This document shows, one piece after another, positions 13,998 through 24,218 of a stretch of DNA of 64,000 nucleotides. Under the pieces are notes generated by a model. The model was not told the DNA's origin and ran no database searches. It worked only from the letters and a program-made list of their open reading frames with translations. Position numbers and translations under genes: made by a program. Each line of letters opens with the position of its first letter. Positions within the stretch are counted from its first letter, which is position 1. The stretch comes from Thalassotalea fonticola. Lineage in GTDB: Bacteria; Pseudomonadota; Gammaproteobacteria; Enterobacterales; Alteromonadaceae. The DNA is taken from positions 3,410,001-3,474,000 of the forward strand of contig NZ_CP136600.1 of NCBI RefSeq assembly GCF_032911225.1. The letters run 5' to 3'.

Positions 13998-14621
13998 ATG
14001 CCTGTAAATACTAGCCCATATTTTATCCCGGTTGATGAATTAGAAGTCGAAACAATTGTTAATCGGAGTCGCTTTATTTGCTCAATAAAGCACTGTAGTG
14101 ATAACACTCAAGTTAAAAACTTTATTGAGCAAATTAGACAACAATATCCTGATGCATCTCATCATTGTTATGCCTTTGTCTCTGCACGACCAGAAGATAG
14201 TCAACGTTACGGTTTTAGTGACGACGGCGAGCCAAGTGGTACAGCAGGACGGCCTATGCTTGCTGTCTTACAGGGTAGCAATATTGGTGAAGTTTGTGCT
14301 GTGGTCACTCGTTATTTTGGTGGCGTAAAACTGGGAACGGGTGGTTTACAAAGAGCTTATGGGAATAGCGTAAGGCAAGCTCTGTTAGAACTAACAACAA
14401 TATTAAAGATCCCCAAGGATAAAGTGTATATCACTTGTGATTACCAACAAGTGAAAGATATCGAACATACGTTGCAAGGATTTGAGGGTGAGGTTATCAG
14501 CCAAGAATATGCTATGGAAGTTAGCCTGACAATTGAAATGCCGATTCCAAACATTGTTAAATTCTGCCAACGCATTACGACATTAACCTCTGGTAGAGTA
14601 ATACCTAAAGTTAAAGAGTAG
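13998..14621 (+). CDS. yigZ: YigZ/IMPACT family protein
   Basis: This 207-residue protein has the UPF0029/IMPACT N-terminal domain (residues 15-125) with the conserved SHHCYAF, DDGEPSGTAGRPML and VVTRYFGGVKLGTGGL stretches. A C-terminal DUF1949 domain follows. The biochemical role in bacteria is unresolved. Eukaryotic IMPACT regulates GCN2 through ribosome association. It is cotranscribed with pepQ, 3 bp downstream. Confidence 0.92.
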   Translation: MPVNTSPYFIPVDELEVETIVNRSRFICSIKHCSDNTQVKNFIEQIRQQYPDASHHCYAFVSARPEDSQRYGFSDDGEPSGTAGRPMLAVLQGSNIGEVCAVVTRYFGGVKLGTGGLQRAYGNSVRQALLELTTILKIPKDKVYITCDYQQVKDIEHTLQGFEGEVISQEYAMEVSLTIEMPIPNIVKFCQRITTLTSGRVIPKVKE

Positions 14622-14659
14622 CAAAATAGCTGTAATTGCTTAGATAAAAAGCATATAAG

Positions 14660-14687
14660 TTGGCTAACAGGCAGGTTATGCTATATT
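14660..14687 (+). promoter_or_regulatory. Candidate sigma-70 promoter of trkH
   Basis: TTGGCT, a 16-bp spacer and TATATT lie about 50 bp before the trkH ATG. The -35 is imperfect, so this is a prediction. Confidence 0.5.
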
Positions 14688-14733
14688 CTTGGCATTAACA
14701 CTCTGTAGAAAAATAAAATAATTAAAATAAACA

Positions 14734-16185
14734 ATGCAGTATCGTAATATAACCCGAATTTTGGGCATGTTGGTAATGATCTTAAGTTCCACCATGTTAC
14801 CACCAGGCTTAGTCTCACTTATTTATCGAGACGGTGGTGGTGTTGCTTTTATGACCGCATTTTTATTATGTTTAAGTGCCGGCTTTTTTGCTTGGTATCC
14901 AAACCGCGCACAAAAAGGCGATTTAAGGGCCCGTGAAGGTTTTCTTATTGTTGTACTATTTTGGACAGTATTGGCCAGTTTTTCCTCAGTACCACTAATG
15001 CTCACCGAAACACCTAATTTATCAATTACTGATGCATTCTTTGAATCCTTTTCTGGTTTAACGACGACCGGAGCCACAATTTTAACTCAAATCGATGGCT
15101 TACCACATGCAGTGTTATGGTATCGGCAACAGCTGCAATGGATAGGCGGCATGGGTATTATTGTATTAGCCGTGGCAGTTTTACCTATGTTAGGTGTTGG
15201 TGGCATGCAGTTATATCGTGCCGAAACGCCTGGACCTGTAAAAGATTCGAAAATGACTCCACGGATAGCTGATACAGCTAAGCACCTTTGGTATATTTAC
15301 TTGTCATTAACTATTGCCTGTGCACTTTGTTATTGGCTTGCCGGCATGTCTGGTTTTGATGCAATATCTCATTCGTTTTCAACCATAGCAATTGGTGGGT
15401 TTTCAACTCACGATGCTTCCATGGGCTATTTTGACAGCACATTAATTAACATGATTTGTGTGTTCTTTCTGGTAATTGCCGGCGTTAACTTTGCATTGCA
15501 TTATACGGCCTGGGCAAGTAAGAGCTTTCGTACTTACTTTTTTGATCCCGAATTTAAAACATTCATCTCAATCCAAGTTGTATTAACCTTGATTTGCTTT
15601 TTTTCATTATTAATTTATGGTGTTGAAAGTAATTTTGAGCAAGCCTTTGATGATGCCATCTTCCAAGCGGTTTCAATAAGTACAACCGCAGGTTTTGCGA
15701 CAACAAACTTCTCTCAATGGCCAGCAATGCTTCCGATACTACTGATATTTGCCAGCTTTATCGGTGGTTGTGCCGGTAGTACTGGTGGTGGTATGAAAGT
15801 TATGCGAGTGGTGTTGTTATATCTACAAGGTATTCGTGAACTTAGCCGCTTGATCCACCCTAAGGCAATTATAACCATTAAACTAGGGCAAAAAGCACTG
15901 CCAGATAAGGTTGTTGATGCTATTTGGGGCTTCTTCTCAGCTTATGCAGCAATTTTTATTATTTGTATGGTGTTATTAATGGCCTCTGGTATTGACGAGA
16001 TAACCGCGTTTACCGCTGTTGCTGCTTGTTTAAATAACCTAGGCCCAGGTTTAGGCGAAGTGGCTGCAAACTTTGCCAGCATAAATGATTTTAGTAAATG
16101 GGTGTTAATTATTGCGATGTTATTTGGCCGTCTTGAAATATTCACCCTGCTAGTATTATTCATGCCAGCGTTTTGGAGAAATTAA
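14734..16185 (+). CDS. trkH: Trk potassium uptake protein TrkH
   Basis: TrkH is the inner-membrane potassium channel subunit that works with the NAD/ATP-binding TrkA ring. Its 483 residues equal the E. coli length. Four pore-loop selectivity-filter segments are visible: TTGATIL, AIGGFSTH, TTAGFATT and NNLGPGLG, each between hydrophobic helices. The gene is convergent with trkA, so both partners sit side by side but are transcribed separately. This arrangement differs from E. coli, where they are unlinked. Confidence 0.97.
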   Translation: MQYRNITRILGMLVMILSSTMLPPGLVSLIYRDGGGVAFMTAFLLCLSAGFFAWYPNRAQKGDLRAREGFLIVVLFWTVLASFSSVPLMLTETPNLSITDAFFESFSGLTTTGATILTQIDGLPHAVLWYRQQLQWIGGMGIIVLAVAVLPMLGVGGMQLYRAETPGPVKDSKMTPRIADTAKHLWYIYLSLTIACALCYWLAGMSGFDAISHSFSTIAIGGFSTHDASMGYFDSTLINMICVFFLVIAGVNFALHYTAWASKSFRTYFFDPEFKTFISIQVVLTLICFFSLLIYGVESNFEQAFDDAIFQAVSISTTAGFATTNFSQWPAMLPILLIFASFIGGCAGSTGGGMKVMRVVLLYLQGIRELSRLIHPKAIITIKLGQKALPDKVVDAIWGFFSAYAAIFIICMVLLMASGIDEITAFTAVAACLNNLGPGLGEVAANFASINDFSKWVLIIAMLFGRLEIFTLLVLFMPAFWRN

Positions 16186-16220
16186 AAAAACGCCATTATT
16201 GCGCAGCAATAATATGTTTT
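16186..16220. terminator. Bidirectional terminator between trkH and trkA
   Basis: An A tract, the stem ATTATTGC/GCAATAAT around GCA, and a long T tract form a hairpin that begins right after the trkH stop. Confidence 0.75.
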
Positions 16221-16221
16221 T

Positions 16222-16284
16222 TTATCCCAAATTCATTTTGGGATCTATACTAGGTGGTTATCCCAAATTCATTTTGGGATCTAT
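16222..16284. repeat. Two tandem copies of a 27-bp palindromic repeat
   Basis: Two identical 27-bp units occur at 16222-16248 and 16258-16284, separated by 9 bp. Each contains the inverted repeat ATCCCAAA...TTTGGGAT around TTCA. They lie between the convergent trkH and trkA 3' ends and could act as transcription stops or protein-binding repeats. Confidence 0.8.
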
Positions 16285-16299
16285 TACAATTTGTTGGTC

Positions 16300-17682
16300 C
16301 TAGAAAAATATCGCACTAACGGCAAACAGCTTCTCCACTTGATGAATATATTTCTTATCAACTAAAAATAAAATGACATGATCATCTGATTTTATTACCG
16401 TCGTGGAATGGGCTATTAATACCTCATCGCCCCTAACAATTGCGCCAATAGTCGCACCTGGCGGTAATTTAATGTCTTGAATTTCTCTGCCAATAACTTT
16501 CGATGATTGTTCATCACCATGAGCTATCGTTTCAACAGCTTCTGCAGCGCCGCGTCGTAAGCTATAAGCATTAACAATACCACCGGTTCTAACGTGGGTT
16601 AACAATGCCGATATGGTCGCTTGTTGTGGGGATACAGCAATATCTAAATCTAGAATGTTGCCATGAATAACATCGTGGTAAGCATTACGCTGAATTAGAG
16701 CGATGGTTTTTTTAGCACCACAACCTTTCGCTACCATTGAAGACATGATATTAGCTTCATCATCGTTAGTTACAGCAATAAATACATCTACCTGGTCGAT
16801 ATGTTCTTCAACCAACAACTCTTTGTCTGAAGAGTCGCCAATAAAAACTAAGGTATTATTTAATTCGTTCGATAATTTTTCAGCGCGTTTAGGGTTACGT
16901 TCAATGATCTTAACTTGATAATTTTTTTCAAAAATTTTAGCTAAACCTGAACCAATATGACCGCCACCAGCAATCATAATGCTTTTATAAGCAGCCTCAA
17001 GTTTCTGTAATTCACTCATTACGGCGCGAATATGTTTAGTTGCGGCAATGAAAAACACTTCATCATCGGCTTCAATAACTGTAGTACCGAGAGGTCTGAT
17101 CGGCTTGCCTTTACGGTAGATTGCTGCAACTCGAGTATCTACATTTGGAATATGCTCACGTAAGGCTGACAGAGCATGGCCAACGAGTAAGCCACCATAG
17201 TAGGCACGGATACCAACTAAGGATACTTTACCGCCAGCAAATTCACGAACTTGTAAGGCGCCGGGGTAATCAATTAACCGAGCAATATCTTTAGTTACCA
17301 ATTGCTCTGGGGCAATAACGAAATCAACGGGAATATCTTGATTATGGAAAAGAACTTTTTCATGCTTTAAGATTTGCTCCGAGCGAATACGAGCAATTTT
17401 TGTTGGCGTGCTAAATAATGAAAACGCGATTTGGCAGGCTAGCATGTTAGTTGCGTCATCGCTGGTTACTGCGATTAGCATATCGGCGTCTTCAGCACCT
17501 GCTTTTGCTAATACATCCGGATGGCTGCCATAACCCGTAACAACTTGCAGATCAAACTTATCCTGAAGCTCGTGTAATTTATTAGTGTCAGTATCAACTA
17601 GGGTGATTTCGTGTTCGCCCACCAGGTTTTCGGCTAAGGTTCCGCCGACTTGTCCTGCACCTAAAATGATGATCTTTTTCAT
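16300..17682 (-). CDS. trkA: Trk system potassium uptake protein TrkA
   Basis: TrkA is a cytoplasmic gating protein of the Trk potassium channel. At 460 residues it contains two tandem RCK units. The first Rossmann motif is [13 protein letters not shown] at the N-terminus and the second is [14 protein letters not shown] near residue 240. Each is followed by an RCK-C subdomain. It ends the minus-strand def-fmt-rsmB-trkA operon, an order known in many gammaproteobacteria, and faces its partner trkH. Confidence 0.97.
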   Translation of the reverse strand: MKKIIILGAGQVGGTLAENLVGEHEITLVDTDTNKLHELQDKFDLQVVTGYGSHPDVLAKAGAEDADMLIAVTSDDATNMLACQIAFSLFSTPTKIARIRSEQILKHEKVLFHNQDIPVDFVIAPEQLVTKDIARLIDYPGALQVREFAGGKVSLVGIRAYYGGLLVGHALSALREHIPNVDTRVAAIYRKGKPIRPLGTTVIEADDEVFFIAATKHIRAVMSELQKLEAAYKSIMIAGGGHIGSGLAKIFEKNYQVKIIERNPKRAEKLSNELNNTLVFIGDSSDKELLVEEHIDQVDVFIAVTNDDEANIMSSMVAKGCGAKKTIALIQRNAYHDVIHGNILDLDIAVSPQQATISALLTHVRTGGIVNAYSLRRGAAEAVETIAHGDEQSSKVIGREIQDIKLPPGATIGAIVRGDEVLIAHSTTVIKSDDHVILFLVDKKYIHQVEKLFAVSAIFF

Positions 17683-17743
17683 TAATTTTTAACTACTTAA
17701 TACTATTATTGTTTTTTGGTACATTTATGTCACTTGGTATAAC

Positions 17744-19039
17744 TTAGCACTTTTTACTGAGTTTGGCATAATAAAAGCCATCCATAGAATTATCGCCAGG
17801 TAATATTTGCCAGTCATTACTTTGTTCAGCAATTACTAGTGACTCTAAAACTGCATCCGGTGTTTCAGCAATAAAGTTTGTTATTTGTCGGCAATTTTCT
17901 TCAGGTAATATTGAGCAGGTGGCATAAACCATTGTACCGCCCGGTTTTAATAATGCCCAAATAGCGTTAAGTATCTGTTTTTGTAATATTACTAGCGCAT
18001 CAATATCGGTTGCTCGCCTTAACCATTTTATATCGGGATTTTTTCTAATTACACCAGTACCAGAGCAGGGAGCATCGAGTAAAATTCGATCAAACAATTC
18101 ACCATCAAACCATTGCTCAGGGTTTGCCGCATCACCAGCTATAACTTTCGCATTTAAGCCCAAACGTGTCAGGTTTTCATTTACTCGTATGAGTCTTGAC
18201 TCTTCAACATCGATGGCTGTCATTGCTTTAATGTTAGGCGCTAGCTCAAGTATATGACAGGTTTTACCGCCAGGTGCTGCGCAACAATCTAAAACATTGT
18301 CACCAGCTTGAGCATCTAATAGTGGCGCCGCCATTTGTGCAGCACCATCTTGAACCGATACCCAACCATCCTCAAAATGAGGCAACTTGGTAACATCAGT
18401 TGCTTGCTCTAGCAAAATAGCTTGGCTTACAGGGGCTACTTGTTTAACCACAATTTCTTGTTCAGTTAACAAGCTAAGGTAATTTTCAACGGTTGATTTT
18501 TGTTGATTTACCCTAAGCCACATAGGTGGACGTTGCAGGTTCTGTTCAAGAATATGCTGCCAATTATCAGGATAACCAGCTTTAATTTTGTTAATAAACC
18601 AGCCCGGATGGTTGTAACGAACAGGGTCGGCAAGTTGCTCAAGGTTAGCCAGCTCAGGATCTCGTTGGTAACTGCGTAATACCGCATTAACCATGCCTTT
18701 TAAATGGCGGTTTTTTAATATTGCTGTTGCTGCAACAGTTTCAGCTACGGCAGCGTGGTCGGGAATACGAGTGAACTTTATTTGATAGATACCAACCATC
18801 ATTAAAAAGTGAAATACTCTTTGTTTGCCGGTTAATGGTTTTTTAACAAAGCGTCGTACGTGCTGTTCAAGCTCTGGTAAATAGCGCAGCACACCATAAC
18901 AAAGCTCTTGCAGTAAGCCTTTATCTTTACCTGATTCAATCAATAATTGCTGTTTGGGTAACTCTTCTGAAAGTGAACGACCTTGATCGATAACAGCATA
19001 AAGGCAGCGAGCAGCAATGGCGCGAACGTTTTTACTCAT
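17744..19039 (-). CDS. rsmB: 16S rRNA m5C967 methyltransferase
   Basis: RsmB uses SAM to methylate C967 of 16S rRNA. Its 431 residues comprise an N-terminal NusB-like RNA-binding domain (1-140) and a C-terminal Rossmann methyltransferase. The SAM motif is [16 protein letters not shown]. The catalytic cysteines sit in [18 protein letters not shown] and [11 protein letters not shown]. The start overlaps the fmt stop by 8 bp, which indicates coupling in the def-fmt-rsmB operon. Confidence 0.97.
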   Translation of the reverse strand: MSKNVRAIAARCLYAVIDQGRSLSEELPKQQLLIESGKDKGLLQELCYGVLRYLPELEQHVRRFVKKPLTGKQRVFHFLMMVGIYQIKFTRIPDHAAVAETVAATAILKNRHLKGMVNAVLRSYQRDPELANLEQLADPVRYNHPGWFINKIKAGYPDNWQHILEQNLQRPPMWLRVNQQKSTVENYLSLLTEQEIVVKQVAPVSQAILLEQATDVTKLPHFEDGWVSVQDGAAQMAAPLLDAQAGDNVLDCCAAPGGKTCHILELAPNIKAMTAIDVEESRLIRVNENLTRLGLNAKVIAGDAANPEQWFDGELFDRILLDAPCSGTGVIRKNPDIKWLRRATDIDALVILQKQILNAIWALLKPGGTMVYATCSILPEENCRQITNFIAETPDAVLESLVIAEQSNDWQILPGDNSMDGFYYAKLSKKC

Positions 19040-20018
19040 TATTTGTTTCCACAGCGTTACCTGTTATCAGGTTACCGACGACAAACCAATCTGCGCGACC
19101 ATTTAAAATATCGGCGACAGCCATGGCTTTTTTTCCTGGCAATTGTAAGCTGGTTAGTATTAAACAACCTTGTCCTGTAACCACTGTTATTCCAGTTTTA
19201 TCAACATTAACAATTGTGCCAATAGGTTCTTTTGATTGTTCAGCTAATGGTTGTGCCTGCCACACTTTAATACGTTGCTCTTTGCCATTATCGTTAAAAG
19301 TGATTTGCGCAAAAGGCCATGGTTGATAAGCACGAATTTTTCTATCTAAAATATCGGCGCTTAATGACCAATCAAGTTCGGCTTCATCTTTACTTAGTTT
19401 TTCAGCGTAGTTTGCCAAAGTGTTGTCTTGTGGTTCAGCAATATGAGTTCCTGACGCCATTTGACTCATCGTTTCCAATAAAGCCTTTGGCCCTAACAGA
19501 GCAAGTTTTTCATAGAGAGTCGCACTGGTATCAATATTGGTAATAGGACAGCTGGCTTTTAACAGCATGGCGCCAGTATCTAAACCTTTATCCATTTGCA
19601 TGATCGTAACGCCGGTCTCACTATCACCCATTTCTAACGAACGCTGTATAGGGGCAGCTCCGCGCCAGCGAGGTAACAATGAACCATGAACATTTACACA
19701 ACCTAAATTTGGGGTATCTAATATCACTTGCGGTAGTAATAACCCGTAAGCAACCACCACCATTACATCTGCTTGGTAATTTGCTAAAACAAGTTGATCT
19801 GCCTCATTTTTAAAATTAACCGGTTGCTCTACAGGAATATTATGCTCGACAGCAAGTTGTTTAACCGCACAAGCGGTTAGCTTTTTACCTCTTCCAGCCG
19901 GTTTATCTTGCGGGCAGTAGACCGCTTTTACATTATGCTCAGAATTAATTAACGCTTGTAAATGCTCGGCAGCAAAATGTGGTGTGCCAGCAAAAATTAT
20001 ATCTAATGGTTTTGACAA
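19032..20018 (-). CDS. fmt: Methionyl-tRNA formyltransferase
   Basis: Fmt transfers the formyl group from 10-formyl-THF to initiator Met-tRNA. Its 328 residues contain an N-terminal hydrolase-like domain with [14 protein letters not shown] and the catalytic segment [20 protein letters not shown]-terminal OB-like domain binds the tRNA. It lies 9 bp after def and overlaps rsmB. Confidence 0.97.
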   Translation of the reverse strand: MSKPLDIIFAGTPHFAAEHLQALINSEHNVKAVYCPQDKPAGRGKKLTACAVKQLAVEHNIPVEQPVNFKNEADQLVLANYQADVMVVVAYGLLLPQVILDTPNLGCVNVHGSLLPRWRGAAPIQRSLEMGDSETGVTIMQMDKGLDTGAMLLKASCPITNIDTSATLYEKLALLGPKALLETMSQMASGTHIAEPQDNTLANYAEKLSKDEAELDWSLSADILDRKIRAYQPWPFAQITFNDNGKEQRIKVWQAQPLAEQSKEPIGTIVNVDKTGITVVTGQGCLILTSLQLPGKKAMAVADILNGRADWFVVGNLITGNAVETNNE

Positions 20019-20027
20019 TACGGTTCC

Positions 20028-20540
20028 CTAAGCTTTGGCTTCTAAACGTGCTGCTTTTTCTAATTTTGTTTTAATGCGCTGGCGCTTTAATGGTGACAAA
20101 TAGTCAATAAATAAAACACCTTGCAAATGATCCAGTTCATGTTGAATACAAATAGCGAGAAGCTCACTTGCTTGTCGCGTAAATTCCTTACCTTGAGCAT
20201 CAAGAGCCGTTACCGTTACTTCAGTATGGCGGTCAACTTTTGCGTAATTTCCAGGAACAGATAAACAACCTTCTTCGTTTATCATTATTTCACCGCTTTT
20301 TTCGGTAATAACTGGGTTAATCAGTACTAAGGGATCTGACTTGTCGTCAGAAACATCGATTACCACAATTCGTTGGTGAATATTTACTTGTGTAGCGGCA
20401 AGGCCTACACCGTTTTCTTCATACATGGTTTCGAACATGTCTTCAGTAATTTTTCTAATGTCATCATTGACTTCGGTTACTTCTTTAGCAACAGTTCTTA
20501 GGCGTTCATCCGGGAAGCGTAATACATTTAAAATAGTCAT
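20028..20540 (-). CDS. def: Peptide deformylase
   Basis: Def removes the N-formyl group from nascent chains, reversing the Fmt modification. At 170 residues the three metal-site motifs are intact: [18 protein letters not shown] (metal-binding Cys) and HELDHLQG (two His and the catalytic Glu). It is the first gene of the def-fmt-rsmB-trkA operon and divergent from the LysM gene. Confidence 0.98.
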   Translation of the reverse strand: MTILNVLRFPDERLRTVAKEVTEVNDDIRKITEDMFETMYEENGVGLAATQVNIHQRIVVIDVSDDKSDPLVLINPVITEKSGEIMINEEGCLSVPGNYAKVDRHTEVTVTALDAQGKEFTRQASELLAICIQHELDHLQGVLFIDYLSPLKRQRIKTKLEKAARLEAKA

Positions 20541-20689
20541 AATATTTGCAAAACAATTAGCGATAATTGATATAGAGTGTTATGTTTTAATTTTAGCCAT
20601 TATTTTCTAGTAATAATAGGGCTTTATACTCAGCAAGTAGAATTATCTGCTTACTGAGGCAGTAAATTGCTTGAAATGGACCAATCAGC

Positions 20690-21787
20690 ATGTATAAAAA
20701 AATACTAATAACAATATTTTGTCTGTTTACATCATTACTTGTCCTCGCTGACGAGTTGCAAATTAAAGATGATGCTCCGAAAACCTATGTGGTCAAAAAA
20801 GGCGACACCCTTTGGGATATTTCTGGCATATTTCTAAATGAACCTTGGTTGTGGCCAAAGCTTTGGCGCATAAACCCTGAAATCAATAATCCTCATTTAA
20901 TTTATCCTGGTGATGAGCTGCGCCTTGTCTATGATGAAAGTGGCCAACCTATGCTGGTTAAGGGCAAGCCTGAATTAAAATGGTCGCCACAAGGTAGAAA
21001 AACCTTAAAAGATAGCAATCCGATCACTATTTTACCGTTGGAGCATTTGGCGCCTTATTTAAATTATTCTACTGTGCTGAGCCAAGCAGATATTGACTCG
21101 TCATCTTATATTTTAGGTGGTGATGAAAAGTATAAATCAAATATGGAAGGGGCTAAAATTTACGTCAAAGGTGAGTTAAAAGCAGGGCAAAATTACGCGA
21201 TTTATCATAAAGGTGATGAAATTTTAGATCCTGAATCTAAAGAGCATTTAGGTTATTACGCTATACTGGTAGGAACTGCCAAAGGCATTCGTAATGGTAA
21301 CGAGGAAAATAAAGAGCCTTCAACAGCATTTTTAGAATCGTCTAAACGTGAAGTTAGAGCAGGCGATGTTGTTATTGCGGTTAATGAAGGACAGCTTTTG
21401 CCGTCATTTTATGCGATGCAAACAGTTAAGGACAAAGAGTTACAAGCACGGATGATTAGCTCATATAACTTGGCTCGTGAGTTTGGCAAATTTGAAATTG
21501 TATTGCTAAACAAAGGTGCCAACCATCAATTAAATATGGGTGAGGTTTACGCCATTAATCGTCAAAGCCCAGATGTTATTGAAACAGCAGACGGCCCAGT
21601 TTATGAAGAAGATGCATCATTTTGGTACCGTTTAACACGCCCAAATGATAGTGATAAACGTATTAGTATGCCAATGGAGAATATTGGCCACTTAATGGTA
21701 TTTAAGGTAATGGAAAAAACCAGTTATGCCATTGTGTTATCAACAACTAAAGCAGTTCGCATAGAAGATTATGTAAGCGGCCCTTAA
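20690..21787 (+). CDS. LysM-domain periplasmic protein, TsaP-like
   Basis: This 365-residue protein has a signal peptide (MYKKILITIFCLFTSLLVLA) and a LysM peptidoglycan-binding domain at about 33-80 (YVVKKGDTLWDIS, WRINPEINNP, IYPGDELRL). The rest is a beta-rich region without a family I can name. In Pseudomonas the LysM gene between def and dprA is the type IV pilus secretin-associated protein TsaP. The same position and LysM domain support that identity here by synteny. A pilin-secretin link was not seen in the window. Confidence 0.8.
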   Translation: MYKKILITIFCLFTSLLVLADELQIKDDAPKTYVVKKGDTLWDISGIFLNEPWLWPKLWRINPEINNPHLIYPGDELRLVYDESGQPMLVKGKPELKWSPQGRKTLKDSNPITILPLEHLAPYLNYSTVLSQADIDSSSYILGGDEKYKSNMEGAKIYVKGELKAGQNYAIYHKGDEILDPESKEHLGYYAILVGTAKGIRNGNEENKEPSTAFLESSKREVRAGDVVIAVNEGQLLPSFYAMQTVKDKELQARMISSYNLAREFGKFEIVLLNKGANHQLNMGEVYAINRQSPDVIETADGPVYEEDASFWYRLTRPNDSDKRISMPMENIGHLMVFKVMEKTSYAIVLSTTKAVRIEDYVSGP

Positions 21788-21872
21788 TGAGGCAATAAAA
21801 ATAATACTGACCTTGTTTTGAGGCAATGAGCAGATAATTAGTCAACTTGGTATAATTCTTAAGGATGAGAAT

Positions 21873-22988
21873 ATGTCAGAAAAAATATCTAACGATCATT
21901 ACTGGTTAGCGCTGAAGCTAATTCCTCGTTTAGCCAGTAATATCAAAATCAATTTACTGGATGAATTTGGCTTAATCGAATTATTTCAGCTTTCAAAAAG
22001 TACTTTAACCAGTCTAGGGCTCAACCAAACCCAAACTAGCGCCATTTGTCAGCCAGATTGGCTAAAAATAAATGCAATCATCTCTTGTTGTCAGCAACAT
22101 AAAATAACTGTTATCGGTTTACACCATGAATATTATCCTAAACTATTAAAGCAAACTGAAAACCCACCTATATTGCTCTTTGGCCAGGGTAACCTGAGTT
22201 TATTAAATCAGTATCAGTTAGCTATGGTCGGCTCTAGATCAGCAACAATCAGTGCAAGGGAGCTGGCTAAAAAGTTTGCCTATCAACTGTCTTTAGAAGA
22301 TATTGTTATTACTTCCGGGTTGGCTTTAGGAATAGACTCTGCGGCTCATAGAGGCGCATTAACGGCGAATATGCCGACTATTGCTGTCGTCGGTACGGGG
22401 TTAGATATTGTTTATCCTGCCCGAAATAAACCACTCGCAAAAGATATACTTGCTTGTGGTGGTGCCATTATCAGTGAATATTTACCTGGTACTAAACCAA
22501 ACCCCGGATGCTTTCCCAAGCGCAACCGTATAATTACCGGGATGAGTCTAGGTGTTTTTGTGGTTGAGGCACAGCTCAAAAGTGGTTCATTGATATCTGC
22601 AAGGATGGCAATTGAACAAAATCGTGAGGTATTTGCTATGCCTGGCGCAATTAATAATCCACAAAGCAAAGGTTGCCATAGTTTAATAAAACAAGGGGCA
22701 ACGTTGGTGGATGAAGTAGAGGATATTTTATTCTTGTTAGATCTCCCCGTCACAACTGGTCTGTATAAAGATAAGGCCGAAAATGAGCAAAAAAAACACC
22801 AAAAAAGTGACCAACAAGACTTGTTTATCGATCCATTGTTGCGTAGTGTGGATTATGAAACTACTTCCGTAGACACAGTAGTTTCTCGGAGTCAGCTTCC
22901 CACAGAGGAGGTCTTAACCCGATTGATGACGCTAGAGCTTAGAGGTCTGGTAACTGCGGTACCGGGAGGCTATATCAAATTGAACTAA
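21873..22988 (+). CDS. dprA: DNA-processing protein DprA (Smf)
   Basis: DprA binds incoming single-stranded DNA and loads RecA during natural transformation. The 371-residue protein contains a helical N-terminal region, then the Rossmann DprA core with VGSRSATISAREL, SGLALGIDSAAHRGAL, VVGTGLDIVYPARN and RNRIITGMS. A C-terminal winged-helix domain ends GLVTAVPGGYIKLN. The next gene is smg, as in E. coli. Confidence 0.96.
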   Translation: MSEKISNDHYWLALKLIPRLASNIKINLLDEFGLIELFQLSKSTLTSLGLNQTQTSAICQPDWLKINAIISCCQQHKITVIGLHHEYYPKLLKQTENPPILLFGQGNLSLLNQYQLAMVGSRSATISARELAKKFAYQLSLEDIVITSGLALGIDSAAHRGALTANMPTIAVVGTGLDIVYPARNKPLAKDILACGGAIISEYLPGTKPNPGCFPKRNRIITGMSLGVFVVEAQLKSGSLISARMAIEQNREVFAMPGAINNPQSKGCHSLIKQGATLVDEVEDILFLLDLPVTTGLYKDKAENEQKKHQKSDQQDLFIDPLLRSVDYETTSVDTVVSRSQLPTEEVLTRLMTLELRGLVTAVPGGYIKLN

Positions 22989-23031
22989 AACAATAAATTG
23001 CATAAGTTCAATCACTTAAAAGGGGCTAGTT

Positions 23032-23505
23032 ATGTTCGATATTCTTATGTACCTTTTTGAAAACTATATCCACAGCGAAGCTGAGGTAATGGTAGATCAT
23101 GATCTACTTACTGAAGAGTTAACCCGAGCAGGTTTTCATCAAGATGAGATCTACAAAGCTCTATCATGGTTAGAAAAACTGGCTGCGCTACAAAATACAG
23201 ATGCTTACCCATACCTTACTCGTCGTCCGGGTACATCAGTACGTATTTATACACCTGAAGAAACTCGCTTTCTAGACGTCGAATGTCGAGGTTTTTTAAT
23301 GTTTTTAGAGCAAGTTAATGTACTTGATTTTACTACCCGAGAAATGGTTGTAGACCGAGTCATGGAGCTTGATACTAAAGACTTTAATATAGATGATTTA
23401 AAGTGGGTTGTATTAATGGTGTTGTTTAATGTGCCAGGCAAAGAGTCTGCTTACTCTCAGATGGAAGATTTAATCTTTGATGAGTGTGAAGGCCCTCTAC
23501 ACTAA
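23032..23505 (+). CDS. smg: Smg family protein (DUF494)
   Basis: This is a 157-residue acidic protein of the Smg/DUF494 family, with the recognisable start [19 protein letters not shown]. Its biochemical function is unknown. It is conserved next to dprA in many gammaproteobacteria, with smg following smf as here. The ATG follows an AAGGGG ribosome-binding site. Confidence 0.93.
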   Translation: MFDILMYLFENYIHSEAEVMVDHDLLTEELTRAGFHQDEIYKALSWLEKLAALQNTDAYPYLTRRPGTSVRIYTPEETRFLDVECRGFLMFLEQVNVLDFTTREMVVDRVMELDTKDFNIDDLKWVVLMVLFNVPGKESAYSQMEDLIFDECEGPLH

Positions 23506-23582
23506 CTAACATCAAAAAAGCATAACTTTGCTTTAATTAATTCGCTATTTTTATGTCATAATAGCCCCTTAACGGAGTTCTT

Positions 23583-24140
23583 ATGACTAAAGATAGCAAA
23601 CCATTATTTTCTCAACACGAACACGCTCTGGAAAAGGCCTATGAGGTATGCCCAGAATGTGGCAGTGAGCTTGCCGTTAAAAATTCTAAAGCTGGCGCAT
23701 TTCTTGGTTGCGTCAATTATCCAACTTGTACCTACACTCGTCCTGTTATCGAACAAGAGAAATTTGAAACGCAAATCCTAGCAGGTAGTATATGTCCTGA
23801 GTGTTCAAGTGAACTGGCTGTTAAACAAGGTCGCTATGGTTTATTTATTGGTTGTACCAATTTTCCTGAGTGTTCCCATATCGAACAAGAAGCAAGTGAA
23901 GTTTTCGAAGATGTGCATTGCCCAAAATGTAAAAAGGGGCATTTAGCAGAAAAGCAGAGCCGTTATGGTAAAACCTTTTATGCCTGCGATAATTACCCAA
24001 AATGCAAGTATGCTATTAACCATAAGCCGGTATCTGGTAGCTGTGAAAAGTGTGGTTTTAAACTGTTGTTATCCCGCTCCATGGCCGCAGGTGATATTTT
24101 ACAATGTGCCGATAAAAAATGTTCGCACATCCATAAATAA
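23583..24140 (+). CDS. yrdD: Topoisomerase I-type zinc-finger protein (YrdD-like)
   Basis: This 185-residue protein consists of four Cys4 zinc ribbons like those at the C-terminus of DNA topoisomerase I, without a catalytic domain. The ribbons begin CPECGSEL, CPECSSEL, CPKCKKGH and CEKCGFKL. The family (E. coli YrdD) probably binds single-stranded nucleic acid, but its role is not established. It follows dprA-smg as in E. coli. Confidence 0.92.
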   Translation: MTKDSKPLFSQHEHALEKAYEVCPECGSELAVKNSKAGAFLGCVNYPTCTYTRPVIEQEKFETQILAGSICPECSSELAVKQGRYGLFIGCTNFPECSHIEQEASEVFEDVHCPKCKKGHLAEKQSRYGKTFYACDNYPKCKYAINHKPVSGSCEKCGFKLLLSRSMAAGDILQCADKKCSHIHK

Positions 24141-24166
24141 TTATTCAGTCAAACATTCCTGAAGAT

Positions 24167-24195
24167 AAAAAAGACGAGCAAATCTCGTCTTTTTT
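24167..24195. terminator. Bidirectional terminator between yrdD and purK
   Basis: AAGACGAG and CTCGTCTT form a stem around CAAAT with A and T tracts on both sides, serving both convergent genes. Confidence 0.9.
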
Positions 24196-24218
24196 ATTGT
24201 TTATTGTTGCAGTTCTAA

